Below, in pieces: positions 1-7,252 of a DNA stretch of 9,333 nucleotides. The position numbers were made by a program, and so were the translations under genes. The notes below the pieces were generated by a model. It had not been told where the DNA came from and made no database searches. It saw nothing but the letters and a program-made list of their open reading frames with translations. This DNA is from an uncultured Akkermansia sp. (GTDB taxonomy: Bacteria; Verrucomicrobiota; Verrucomicrobiia; Verrucomicrobiales; Akkermansiaceae). The DNA lies in NCBI GenBank assembly GCA_904502165.1, contig CAJGDB010000076.1, positions 1 through 9,333 on the forward strand, in the 5' to 3' direction. Position 1 is the stretch's first letter; every line of letters begins with the position of its first letter.

Positions 1-158
1 AGGGGAGCCGGAGGCTCGCGGCACTTTCAAATTGTCCTTTGTCCTTACGAGTTACAATTTGTCGCTAAGTCAAAGCAACATCTTTTAATTGCCGGAGCAA
101 TAAATACATTTACAATTATGATGATGTACTCTTCCGTGTAGCGCCGGCTGGGTGGAGG

Positions 159-947
159 TTATTCAATGACGCTCCAGAGGCGGCCGTTGCGGGCGCGGAT
201 GAGGCGGATATCGAGGTCGAAGGCGGCTTTGAGATTCTGTTCGGTCAGTACTTCATCCCGTGAGCCGGAGGCCTGGATTTCGCCCTGCCGCAGAATCATG
301 CCCCGGTTGAATTCGGGCAGGATGTCCTCAATGCGCTGGGTAATGAAGATGATGGTGAGGTCCGGGTGGCTGGCGGCCAGTTCGGCGATGGTGTGGAGCA
401 GGAATTCACGACCCGCGATGTCGAGATAGACGCTGGGTTCATCCAGAATCATGAGTTCGGGGCGGGTCATGAGTGCGCGGGCAATGAGTACTTTCACCTG
501 CTCGCCGGAGCTCATGGTGGCTACGGTGCGCTCCATAAGGTGCTCTGCGCGCAGGCTGTGCATGAGGGCATGGGCCTGTTCTTCCTCTGCCGGGGTGGGG
601 TCGCGGTAGAGTCCTATGGTGGCATCCGGCCCGCTGAGTACCATTTCCCGCCCGGTCCAGTCGCGGTCGCCCAGCCATTGGTGCATGAGCGGGCTGACCC
701 ACGCGATGCGCTTGCGGAGTTCCTGCAGGTTCACGGTGCCGAACCGCTTGCCCAGCACTTCGACAGTAGCCCCGAACAAGGGCCAGGCATAGCCCATGAG
801 CATGCGTACAAGGGTGGTTTTGCCGGCTCCATTGGCACCGAGAATGAAACAGCGTTCACCCTTCTTCACTTGCCAGGAAAGATTGTGTAGAATTTCGCGG
901 CCGCTGAGGTAGACGGTGGCGTTTTCGACGTTGATGATATTGTTCAT
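159..947 (-). CDS. ABC transporter ATP-binding protein (ModF/YlmA-like, COG1119 type)
   Basis: This is a complete 262-residue single-domain ABC ATPase, which hydrolyses ATP to drive or regulate a partner protein at the membrane. Visible motifs are Walker A GANGAGKTT (37-45), a Q-loop candidate at Q90, signature MSSGEQ (145-150), Walker B LMILDE (165-170) and D-loop LD (175-176). The text around 63-85 (VEVLGKRFG, ELRKRIAWVS) resembles the YlmA/ModF group, known from uncharacterised ATPases and molybdate-related proteins. That assignment is from memory. The H-loop position, expected as T-H, reads T-Q-R, with Q204 (codon CAG at 336-338) in place of His. No permease or binding protein is present in the window, so substrate and direction are unknown. 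The ATG lies 18 bases beyond the ilvC terminator and has no Shine-Dalgarno sequence, so expression may depend on readthrough or on a promoter inside ilvC. The length is normal for the family. Confidence 0.88.
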   Translation of the reverse strand: MNNIINVENATVYLSGREILHNLSWQVKKGERCFILGANGAGKTTLVRMLMGYAWPLFGATVEVLGKRFGTVNLQELRKRIAWVSPLMHQWLGDRDWTGREMVLSGPDATIGLYRDPTPAEEEQAHALMHSLRAEHLMERTVATMSSGEQVKVLIARALMTRPELMILDEPSVYLDIAGREFLLHTIAELAASHPDLTIIFITQRIEDILPEFNRGMILRQGEIQASGSRDEVLTEQNLKAAFDLDIRLIRARNGRLWSVIE

Positions 948-965
948 GCCGGGCAGGGGGAAAAA

Positions 966-996
966 GATTCGGCGGGTTGGAGCAACCCGCCGAATC
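966..996 (-). terminator. Intrinsic terminator after ilvC
   Basis: A perfect 13-bp inverted repeat (966-978 with 984-996) has a 5-base loop in which the outer G and C can also pair. On the minus strand the stem is followed at once by five T (961-965 on the plus strand read AAAAA). It begins 17 bases after the ilvC stop codon. The ABC ATPase start codon follows 18 bases after the stem, so this element separates the two genes. Confidence 0.85.
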
Positions 997-1013
997 CTGT
1001 GTTGGATGATGAA

Positions 1014-1994
1014 TTAGTTGCGTTCGAACAGGGCGCGAATCTTGCTGCCCACGATTTCGACCGGATGCTCTGCCAGAGCAGCGCGCTTGGCCAGCAGGTT
1101 CGGAGCGCCGGCGGCGGCTTCGGCCAGCCATACGCGGGCGAATTCACCGGTTTCGATGCGCTTGAGGCTTTCCTTCATCTTTTCCTTCACCTCCGGGCCC
1201 AGAATCTGCGGGCCGTTGTAGTATTCGCCGAATTCGGCGGTGTTGGAGATGACGCCGTTCATGGCCTGGATGCCCTTGTTGTAGATGATGTCAACGATGA
1301 GCTTGGCTTCGTGGACGCATTCGAAGTAGGCCATTTCGGCGGGGTAGCCGGCTTCGATGAGGGTTTCGAAACCATACTTCATGAGGTCTACAAGACCACC
1401 GCAGAGCACGTTCTGCTCGCCGAAGAGGTCTTCGTAGGTTTCCTGCTGCATGGTGCATTCCAGAACGCCGCCGCGGGTGAGACCTTCTGCCTTGGCCATG
1501 GCCAGGGCGGTCTGCTGGGCGTTGCCGGAGGGGTTCTGCCATACGGCGATGAGGCCGGGGCAGCCGAAGCCTTCTTCGAATACGCGGCGCACCTCGGTGC
1601 CGGGGCCCTTGGGTGCTACCATGATGACGTCCACATCAGCCGGGGGAACGATGGTCTTGAACACATAGGCAAAGCCGTGGGAGCAGCAGAGTGTCTTGCC
1701 GGCAGTCAGGTTCGGCTTGATCTGGGTTTCGTATACTTCGCCGTGGTGTTCGTCAGGCAGCAGAATGTGGATGATGTCGGCCTTGGCAGAAGCCTCGGCT
1801 ACGGGCATGACTTCAAAACCATCCTGGGCGGCGGCATCCCAGCTCTTGCCGGGGCGGATGCCGATAATCACGTGTACACCGCTGTCGCGCATGCAGAGAG
1901 CCTGGGCGCGGCCCTGGGCACCATAACCGATTACAGCTACAGTCTTGCCGTTGAGAACGCTCACATCGGCGTCCTTATCGTGGAGAATGTTCAT
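1014..1994 (-). CDS. ilvC: Ketol-acid reductoisomerase, class I
   Basis: This enzyme converts acetolactate or acetohydroxybutyrate to the dihydroxy acid, using NADPH and Mg2+, in the common valine, leucine and isoleucine pathway in the cytoplasm. From the ATG at 1994 the protein has 326 residues, the usual class I length. An in-frame ATG at 2093 would add 33 unrelated residues and lies upstream of the likely promoter, so I reject it. The Rossmann motif GYGAQG is at 23-28. R47 and S51 in the following loop fit NADPH preference. Conserved blocks are SHGF with H106, VAPKGPG (126-132), DLFGEQ with D189 and E193, FECVHE with E225 and E229, and SNTAE with S250. All expected metal and catalytic residues are present. 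The usual GHAH after the glycine loop reads GRAQ. ilvB, ilvN and ilvD are absent from the window. No Shine-Dalgarno sequence precedes the start. Confidence 0.97.
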   Translation of the reverse strand: MNILHDKDADVSVLNGKTVAVIGYGAQGRAQALCMRDSGVHVIIGIRPGKSWDAAAQDGFEVMPVAEASAKADIIHILLPDEHHGEVYETQIKPNLTAGKTLCCSHGFAYVFKTIVPPADVDVIMVAPKGPGTEVRRVFEEGFGCPGLIAVWQNPSGNAQQTALAMAKAEGLTRGGVLECTMQQETYEDLFGEQNVLCGGLVDLMKYGFETLIEAGYPAEMAYFECVHEAKLIVDIIYNKGIQAMNGVISNTAEFGEYYNGPQILGPEVKEKMKESLKRIETGEFARVWLAEAAAGAPNLLAKRAALAEHPVEIVGSKIRALFERN

Positions 1995-2015
1995 GGTTCT
2001 ATTAGAGGGTTGTGT

Positions 2016-2036
2016 TTCAAACGGGGAGCGTTTGAA
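2016..2036 (-). repeat. Inverted repeat in the ilvC leader
   Basis: An 8-bp perfect inverted repeat, TTCAAACG (2016-2023) with CGTTTGAA (2029-2036), surrounds a 5-base spacer. It lies between the probable ilvC -10 box and the ATG, so it would sit in the first half of a leader of about 45 bases. No T run follows, so it does not look like a terminator. It could be an operator just downstream of the transcription start, or an RNA hairpin. No leader peptide rich in branched-chain codons is apparent. Confidence 0.5.
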
Positions 2037-2046
2037 TTTGCCGGGA

Positions 2047-2074
2047 ATTGTAGCAATATGAATGCCTATTGCAA
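2047..2074 (-). promoter_or_regulatory. Probable ilvC promoter
   Basis: On the minus strand the -35 is TTGCAA (2069-2074), followed by a 16-base spacer and the -10 TACAAT (2047-2052). Transcription would start near 2040 and leave a leader of about 45 bases before the ilvC ATG. This is sigma-70-like and the best match in the divergent region. No transcription data are available. Confidence 0.6.
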
Positions 2075-2114
2075 GCCAAAATTGCGTATTCACTTGATAT
2101 ATGGGTTATTTTTC

Positions 2115-2142
2115 TTGCGGTGGTGGTGAATTGTGGTAGAGT
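2115..2142 (+). promoter_or_regulatory. Probable promoter of the prepilin-tilS pair
   Basis: The -35 is TTGCGG (2115-2120), with a 16-base spacer and the -10 TAGAGT (2137-2142). It closely resembles the element before the thioredoxin-like gene (TTGCGG, 17 bases, TAGAAT). The transcript would start about 2149-2152, at or next to the ATG at 2152 and after the ATG at 2143. Confidence 0.5.
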
Positions 2143-2151
2143 ATGGGGAGT

Positions 2152-2949
2152 ATGAAGCTGCATTATTCTCTCCGGCGCGCAGCCGGTTTCACTTTGATTG
2201 AAATCATGGTGGTTATTGCCATCATGGTGGCGCTGGCCTCTGTGGCCGGTACGTCTATTTATTCCCACATGGGGGCGGGCGATGAGGCTAAGTGCCGCGC
2301 TCAGCTCGAACAGCTTATCCAGATTGGTACCAAGTACAGCCAGGATATTGCCCACACCGGTATTCTGCCTACCAGTGGTATGGAGGATGATGAGGATACC
2401 GAGACGGTGAATGAAAGCGACGGCTGGTGGCTTTCCATTGCCCCGGAGCTGGATTCTGTGGTGTATCCCCGCACAAAGGGCGGCAAGATGAAGGTGTCCA
2501 ATATCTTCCACTGCCCGGCAGATGAACGTGCTTCCATCAGCGCGGCAGAAAGTACCTTCGCGGCAGATGAACGCACGGTTTCCTATGTTTCCTGGACGGA
2601 TGCCTCCGATGATCCGGAGAACCCGAATTCCTGCATCCGCACGACTGCCAAGCAGAATCTGGATAACCTGCCCTGGCTTTCAGATGGTAACCCGGTCAAG
2701 GGTAAGAGCGTGACGGATGTGGAGAGTTTCCAGACCATGGTGATGCCTGCTGCGGAACGCCACGGCGGTAAGGTGCTGGTGGCCTATGCCAGTGGTGCTG
2801 TGAAGGCTATCGAGGTGGATGAGGAAGACCCGAATGCCGCTGCTCTCTTCAAGAAGTTTGCCCCGGATCTGGCCCGGAAGGCTGAAAAGGAGAGCAAGGG
2901 CAAGAAAGGTAAGAAACGCCGCAAGGCTGCCCGCCATGCCGCTGAATGA
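2152..2949 (+). CDS. Prepilin-type N-terminal cleavage/methylation protein (pseudopilin-like)
   Basis: The protein has 265 residues from the ATG at 2152. An in-frame ATG at 2143 would add three residues, but it probably precedes the transcription start. The N-terminus is a classic class III prepilin signal: RRAAG, cleaved before FTLIEIMVVIAI (about residues 13-24), with Glu at position +5 of the mature form and one hydrophobic helix. A PilD-type peptidase should process it for a type II secretion or type IV pilus-like assembly. Further on are HCPAD (about 120-124) and H-GGKVLVAYA-SG (H204). The latter matches the H-X9-DG motif of PVC-type prepilin proteins except that Ser replaces Asp. An acidic patch (about 78-84) contrasts with a Lys/Arg-rich tail (about 243-262). 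No other pilus genes are nearby. The last 14 bases overlap tilS. Fold and localisation are well supported, but the specific role is unknown. Confidence 0.85.
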   Translation: MKLHYSLRRAAGFTLIEIMVVIAIMVALASVAGTSIYSHMGAGDEAKCRAQLEQLIQIGTKYSQDIAHTGILPTSGMEDDEDTETVNESDGWWLSIAPELDSVVYPRTKGGKMKVSNIFHCPADERASISAAESTFAADERTVSYVSWTDASDDPENPNSCIRTTAKQNLDNLPWLSDGNPVKGKSVTDVESFQTMVMPAAERHGGKVLVAYASGAVKAIEVDEEDPNAAALFKKFAPDLARKAEKESKGKKGKKRRKAARHAAE

Positions 2950-3898
2950 TTCAGTTCCCGCAGCGCTCACCCTGGAGCCGGATTGCCTGCTGTACCTGCA
3001 GCAGCCTGTGGTGCTGGGGCTGAGCGGCGGACGAGATTCTGTGGCCCTGCTGCGCCTGTTGGTGCAGCAGGGTTGCCGTGTACACGCCCTTCATGTACAC
3101 CATGGTATCCGCTCGGCTGAGGCTGATGCAGATGCCGCTTTCTGTGCAGAGCTGTGCGAGCGGCTGGATGTGCCATTTGAACTGCAGAAAATTGATGTGC
3201 CGACGCTTGCTGCCGAGCAGGGAGTATCGCTTGAAACCGCAGGGCGGCATGCCCGCCGCTGGCTGCTGGCTGCTGCGGCGCGCCGCTGCAAGGGCTGTAT
3301 TGTGGCGCTGGCTCACCATGCGGATGACCAGGCCGAGACGGTGCTTTTCCGCCTGGCCCGCGGAGCTGCCGGGATGCGTGGTATGCAGCCGGTTCACCAG
3401 GCAGGTCATATTACCTGGATTCGCCCGCTGCTTGGTTGCCGGCGCGAGGAAATTACTGACTGGCTGCAGCAGATTGGCCAGCCCTGGCGGGATGATTCTA
3501 CCAATACGGTGGCAGATGTGACCCGCAATGCGCTGCGCCTGGAGGTGATACCGATGCTCAACAAGGCGCTGGGGCGCGATGTGACTCCGGTTCTCAACCG
3601 CAGCGCCCGGCTTCAGGGTGAAACGCTGGAGGCGCTGGAGGCAGCCTTGGATGTACTGCCGGTTCTGGACCCGCAGGGGCGGCTATACCTGCCCTTTGTG
3701 TGGGAGCAGCCGCATGCTCTGCAGAAGGCTATTGTGCGCCATTACCTGCAGCAGCAGGGGGTGGCCGATATCAGCGAGAGTATGGTGCTGGCGGTGCTGG
3801 CGGTGCTGCCGCCAGATGCTCCTGCCGCCCGCGTGAATCTGCCCCGCGACCGCTACGCCTGCCGCAAGGAACGCCGCCTCATCATCACCGGGGAGTGA
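2936..3898 (+). CDS. tilS: tRNA(Ile)-lysidine synthase
   Basis: TilS attaches lysine to C34 of tRNA-Ile(CAU) with ATP, so that it reads AUA as Ile instead of AUG as Met. It is normally essential. From the ATG at 2936 the protein has 320 residues. That is near the short form (N-terminal PP-loop domain plus one small domain, as in Aquifex) and far below the roughly 430 of E. coli, so the C-terminal domains are reduced or missing. The PP-loop is SGGRDS (30-35). Other family blocks are HVHHGIR (53-59), AHHADDQAETVLFR (126-139) and RDDSTN...RNALR (185-201). An earlier in-frame ATG at 2819 would add 39 residues lying wholly inside the pilin gene, so I reject it. The chosen start overlaps the pilin stop by 14 bases, has no Shine-Dalgarno sequence, and suggests translational coupling and co-transcription with the pilin-like gene. 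Confidence 0.95.
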   Translation: MPLNDSVPAALTLEPDCLLYLQQPVVLGLSGGRDSVALLRLLVQQGCRVHALHVHHGIRSAEADADAAFCAELCERLDVPFELQKIDVPTLAAEQGVSLETAGRHARRWLLAAAARRCKGCIVALAHHADDQAETVLFRLARGAAGMRGMQPVHQAGHITWIRPLLGCRREEITDWLQQIGQPWRDDSTNTVADVTRNALRLEVIPMLNKALGRDVTPVLNRSARLQGETLEALEAALDVLPVLDPQGRLYLPFVWEQPHALQKAIVRHYLQQQGVADISESMVLAVLAVLPPDAPAARVNLPRDRYACRKERRLIITGE

Positions 3899-3928
3899 TC
3901 ATTCCCTTGCCTTTTTCTCCTGCAATAA

Positions 3929-3970
3929 AGCGCCCCTTTCCTGTGCTCAGGAAAGGGGCGCTGAAGTTTT
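3929..3970. terminator. Terminator between convergent tilS and carB
   Basis: A perfect 15-bp inverted repeat (3929-3943 with 3948-3962) has a 4-base loop and a GC-rich outer stem. On the plus strand a TTTT run follows after four bases (3967-3970). On the minus strand the stem is followed by TTATTG, a weaker tail. It lies 31 bases after the tilS stop and 20 bases after the carB stop, so it probably serves both directions. Confidence 0.85.
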
Positions 3971-3981
3971 ATGGGTGTCTG

Positions 3982-6900
3982 TCAGCTCTGGTATTCAGCT
4001 GTAGCCTCAGCGTGGTACTCCTGCAGAGTCCTCACCGTGGTCTCCTTGTTCTTGGCGTGCAGCATGGCTGCGGCACAGGCACGAGCACTGGAGATGTCCG
4101 TGGTGTAGGAGATGTTGCTGCTGACAGCAGCGGCGCGGATGGCCACTTCGTCCTCACGGGCATCGTGAGAGCCGGGGGTGTTGATGACGAATACGATGTC
4201 GCCGTTCTTGATGCGGTCCACAATGTCCGGGCGGCGGCGTTCATGCACCTTGTAGGCGCGCTCGCACTCGATGCCATTCTGGAGCAGGTGAATCATGGTG
4301 CCCTTGGTAGCGCAGATATCGAACCCGGCCTTGGCGATGGTGCGGGCAATCTCTGTCACGATGGGCTTGTCGCGGTCGCTCACGGAGATGAATACCAGAC
4401 CCTCCTTGGGCAGGGCATTGAAGGCAGATATCTGGCTCTTCAGATAAGCCACCTCCGGGTCGGTGTCGATACCCATCACCTCGCCGGTGGAGTGCATTTC
4501 CGGCCCCAGCACCACATCGATGCCCGGGAAGCGGTTCCAGGGGAATACGGCTTCCTTCACGGTGTAGTACGGCGGCACCACTTCCTTGGTGAAGCCCAGA
4601 TCCTTGAGTTTGCAGCCGCTCATCACCTTGGCAGCCAGCTTGGCCAGCGGCACACCGATGGACTTGGAGACGAAGGGAACCGTACGGGAGGCGCGCGGGT
4701 TCACCTCGATGACGTAGAGCTGTTCGTCCTTGATGGCGAACTGGCAATTCATGAGACCCTTCACATTGAGCTTGGCGGCCAGTTCCTTGGCGGCGCGCAT
4801 CATTTCCTTGTGCATGCCTACCGATACGCGGTTCGGCGGAATCATGCAGGCTGAGTCACCGGAGTGAATGCCGGCGGGCTCCACGTGCTGCATAATGGCA
4901 CCTACCACGCTGGTTTCGCCGTCGGCAATCACGTCTACATCAATTTCCATGGCGTGTTCCAGGAAACGGTCTACCAGCACCGGACGCTCGGGAGAGGCAT
5001 CCACGGCTTCACGCATGTAGGTGCGGAGTTCGTTCTCATCGTACACGATCATCATGGCTCGGCCACCCAGCACGAAAGAGGGGCGTACCAGCACCGGGTA
5101 ACCGATGCGGCTGGCTACAGCCACGGCTTCATCTTCATTGGTGGCGGTACCGGCTTCAGCCTGCTTGAGGCCGATTTCATCGAGCAGGGCGGAGAAGAAC
5201 TTGCGGTCTTCGGCCAGTTCGATGCTGCGGGGGCTGGTACCGATGATGGGTACACCGCGTTCCTGCAGGGCAGCGGCAAGGTTCAGCGGGGTCTGGCCGC
5301 CGAATTGGACGATGACGCCATCCGGCTGTTCCTGGTCGCAGATGTTGAGCACATCTTCCAGGGTGAGCGGCTCGAAGTAGAGCTTGTCGGAGGTGTCGAA
5401 GTCGGTGGAAACGGTTTCCGGGTTGGAGTTGACCATGATGGTCTCGTACCCCAGTTCCTTCAGCGCGAAAGAGGCGTGCGAGCAGCAGTAGTCGAATTCG
5501 ATACCCTGACCGATGCGGTTCGGACCACCGCCCAGAATCATAATCTTCTTCTTATCCGTCTTGCGGGCTTCGTTCTCTTCGCCGTAGGAGGAGTAGAAGT
5601 AGGGCGTGATGGCTTCAAACTCGGCCGCACAGCTGTCTACCAGGCGGTAGCAGGGTACCACACCCTGGGCCTTGCGGGCAGTGCGTACCTCATCTTCGGA
5701 GCAGCCGCGGGCCAGGGCAATCTGGCGGTCAGAGAAGCCCATCTTCTTGGCTTCCAGCAGGTCGAGCTCCTTGAGCTTCATGCCGGCTTCAGCCAGCTGC
5801 TTGAGCTGGTCCAGGAACCAGGGGTCAATGTCGGTGAGATCCTGGATTTCCTCCAGTGTCCAGCCGTTCACATAGGCGGTCTGAATCCAGAAGATGCGGT
5901 CGGCGTTCGGCACGGCCAGCTTGGCGGCAATCTCGTCGCGGGTCGGGTTCTTCGGATCCTTCAGGTCGAAGCCGAAGCCCCAGCGGCCGGTTTCCAGAGA
6001 ACGAAGGGCCTTCTGGAGGGATTCCTTGAAGGTGCGGCCGATGCTCATCACTTCACCCACGCTCTTCATGGCGGTGGTCAGGCGCTCATCGGCTTTCTTG
6101 AACTTCTCGAAGGTGAAGCGCGGTACCTTCACCACCACGTAGTCGATGGTGGGCTCGAAGGAGGCCGGGGTTACTTTGGTGATGTCGTTGCGAAGCTCGT
6201 CGAGCGTGTAGCCGATGGCGAGCTTGGCGGCAAACTTGGCAATGGGGAAGCCGGTTGCCTTGGAGGCCAGGGCAGAGGAGCGGCTCACGCGCGGGTTCAT
6301 CTCAATGACAACGAGACGACCGGTGCGCGGGCACATGGCGAACTGGATGTTGCTGCCGCCGCTCTTCACGCCGATTTCGCGGATGATGGCGAAGGAGGCT
6401 TCGCGCACAATGGCGTATTCGCGGGCAGTCAGGGTCATGGCCGGGGCCACGGTGATGGAGTCGCCGGTGTGAATACCCATGGGGTCCAGGTTTTCAATGG
6501 AGCAGATAGCGATGCAGTTGTCGGCGCAGTCGCGCATGACTTCCATCTCGATTTCCTTCCAGCCCAGCAGGCTTTCCTCAATGAGTACCTCGTGTACCGG
6601 GGAGAGGTCGAGCCCGCGGGATACGATTTCCTCAAACTCGGTCTTGTTGTAGGCCACGCCGCCGCCGGTACCACCCAGCGTGAAGGCGGGGCGGATAATC
6701 ATCGGGTAGTTTCCCACCACGTTCTTGGCGATATCCCAGGCTTCTGCCATGTTGTGGGCCACACCGCTGGCGGGCAAATCAAGCCCGATGCGAATCATGG
6801 CGTCCTTGAAGCTCTGGCGGTCTTCTCCCTTGTCGATGGCCTCGGCATCAGCGCCAATCATGCGTACACCGTATTTTTCCAGCGTGCCGGCCTTGTGCAG

Positions 6901-7203
6901 AGCCATGGCGCAGTTGAGCGCAGTCTGGCCACCCAGGGTGGGCAGCATGGCATCCGGGCGCTCTCGGGCAATGATTTTTTCTACATATTCGGGCGTAATC
7001 GGTTCCACGTAAGTACGCGGTGCTGTTTCCGGGTCGGTCATGATAGTGGCCGGGTTGGAGTTTACCAACACCACTTCATAACCCTCCTGCTTCAGTGCCT
7101 TACAGGCTTGTGTACCGGAGTAGTCAAACTCACACCCCTGACCGATAACAATGGGGCCCGAGCCAATGACGAGAATCTTCTTGATAGATGTGTCTTTAGG
7201 CAT
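3982..7203 (-). CDS. carB: Carbamoyl-phosphate synthase large subunit
   Basis: CarB makes carbamoyl phosphate from bicarbonate, two ATP and ammonia channelled from the CarA glutaminase, and feeds arginine and pyrimidine synthesis. From the ATG at 7203 (MPKDTSIKKIL) it has 1073 residues, the same length as the E. coli enzyme. An ATG ten codons upstream gives an atypical extension and overlaps the promoter region, so I reject it. The first carboxyphosphate half has GSGPIVIGQGCEFDYSG (14-30), ATP-grasp GGTGGG (177-182) and EMNPRVSRSSALASKATG (301-318). A linker/oligomerisation region follows. The second half repeats the pattern with GGGPNRIGQGIEFDYCCSH (558-576), RPSFVLGGRAM (707-717) and EVNPRASRTVPFVSK (833-847). 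The C-terminal MGS-like allosteric domain starts near 935, with ATKGT (965-969) and INTPG (1007-1011). The gene is intact. carA is not in the window, so the carAB operon is split here or carA lies elsewhere. Confidence 0.98.
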   Translation of the reverse strand: MPKDTSIKKILVIGSGPIVIGQGCEFDYSGTQACKALKQEGYEVVLVNSNPATIMTDPETAPRTYVEPITPEYVEKIIARERPDAMLPTLGGQTALNCAMALHKAGTLEKYGVRMIGADAEAIDKGEDRQSFKDAMIRIGLDLPASGVAHNMAEAWDIAKNVVGNYPMIIRPAFTLGGTGGGVAYNKTEFEEIVSRGLDLSPVHEVLIEESLLGWKEIEMEVMRDCADNCIAICSIENLDPMGIHTGDSITVAPAMTLTAREYAIVREASFAIIREIGVKSGGSNIQFAMCPRTGRLVVIEMNPRVSRSSALASKATGFPIAKFAAKLAIGYTLDELRNDITKVTPASFEPTIDYVVVKVPRFTFEKFKKADERLTTAMKSVGEVMSIGRTFKESLQKALRSLETGRWGFGFDLKDPKNPTRDEIAAKLAVPNADRIFWIQTAYVNGWTLEEIQDLTDIDPWFLDQLKQLAEAGMKLKELDLLEAKKMGFSDRQIALARGCSEDEVRTARKAQGVVPCYRLVDSCAAEFEAITPYFYSSYGEENEARKTDKKKIMILGGGPNRIGQGIEFDYCCSHASFALKELGYETIMVNSNPETVSTDFDTSDKLYFEPLTLEDVLNICDQEQPDGVIVQFGGQTPLNLAAALQERGVPIIGTSPRSIELAEDRKFFSALLDEIGLKQAEAGTATNEDEAVAVASRIGYPVLVRPSFVLGGRAMMIVYDENELRTYMREAVDASPERPVLVDRFLEHAMEIDVDVIADGETSVVGAIMQHVEPAGIHSGDSACMIPPNRVSVGMHKEMMRAAKELAAKLNVKGLMNCQFAIKDEQLYVIEVNPRASRTVPFVSKSIGVPLAKLAAKVMSGCKLKDLGFTKEVVPPYYTVKEAVFPWNRFPGIDVVLGPEMHSTGEVMGIDTDPEVAYLKSQISAFNALPKEGLVFISVSDRDKPIVTEIARTIAKAGFDICATKGTMIHLLQNGIECERAYKVHERRRPDIVDRIKNGDIVFVINTPGSHDAREDEVAIRAAAVSSNISYTTDISSARACAAAMLHAKNKETTVRTLQEYHAEATAEYQS

Positions 7204-7221
7204 GGTCAGTATAAACTTGCA

Positions 7222-7252
7222 GATATATGCCACATCTCGACCTAAAATGCAA
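7222..7252 (-). promoter_or_regulatory. Tentative carB promoter
   Basis: On the minus strand TTGCAT (7247-7252) is followed after 17-19 bases by the TA-rich CATATATC (7222-7229), from which several imperfect -10 boxes can be drawn. Transcription from here would give a leader of only about a dozen bases before the carB ATG and would exclude the upstream ATG. The -10 is weak, so this is only the best candidate. No terminator-like attenuator or leader peptide is visible. Confidence 0.25.

Noticed and set aside
1..158. Region left of the ABC gene, including a small hairpin ATTGC-CGGA-GCAAT at about 99-112 and TTG-rich text
   Set aside because: No T run follows the hairpin on either strand, and no convincing promoter pair or gene is present. 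Nothing supportable.
1995..2093. N-terminal extension of ilvC to an upstream ATG at 2093
   Set aside because: The extension has no similarity to the enzyme, lies over the probable promoter, and would make the protein longer than class I members.
999..2129. Open frame of 376 codons on the plus strand opposite ilvC
   Set aside because: It mirrors ilvC, runs through the ilvC promoter and shows no family similarity. It is an antisense shadow.
3700..4854. Open frame on the plus strand spanning the tilS end, the terminator and the carB 3' end
   Set aside because: It crosses a strong terminator hairpin and overlaps two confirmed genes in other frames.
4864..7245. Long open frame of nearly 800 codons on the plus strand opposite carB
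   Set aside because: It is fully antisense to an intact, strongly conserved carB. GC-biased third positions of carB keep stops out of this frame, and its translation has no recognisable domain.
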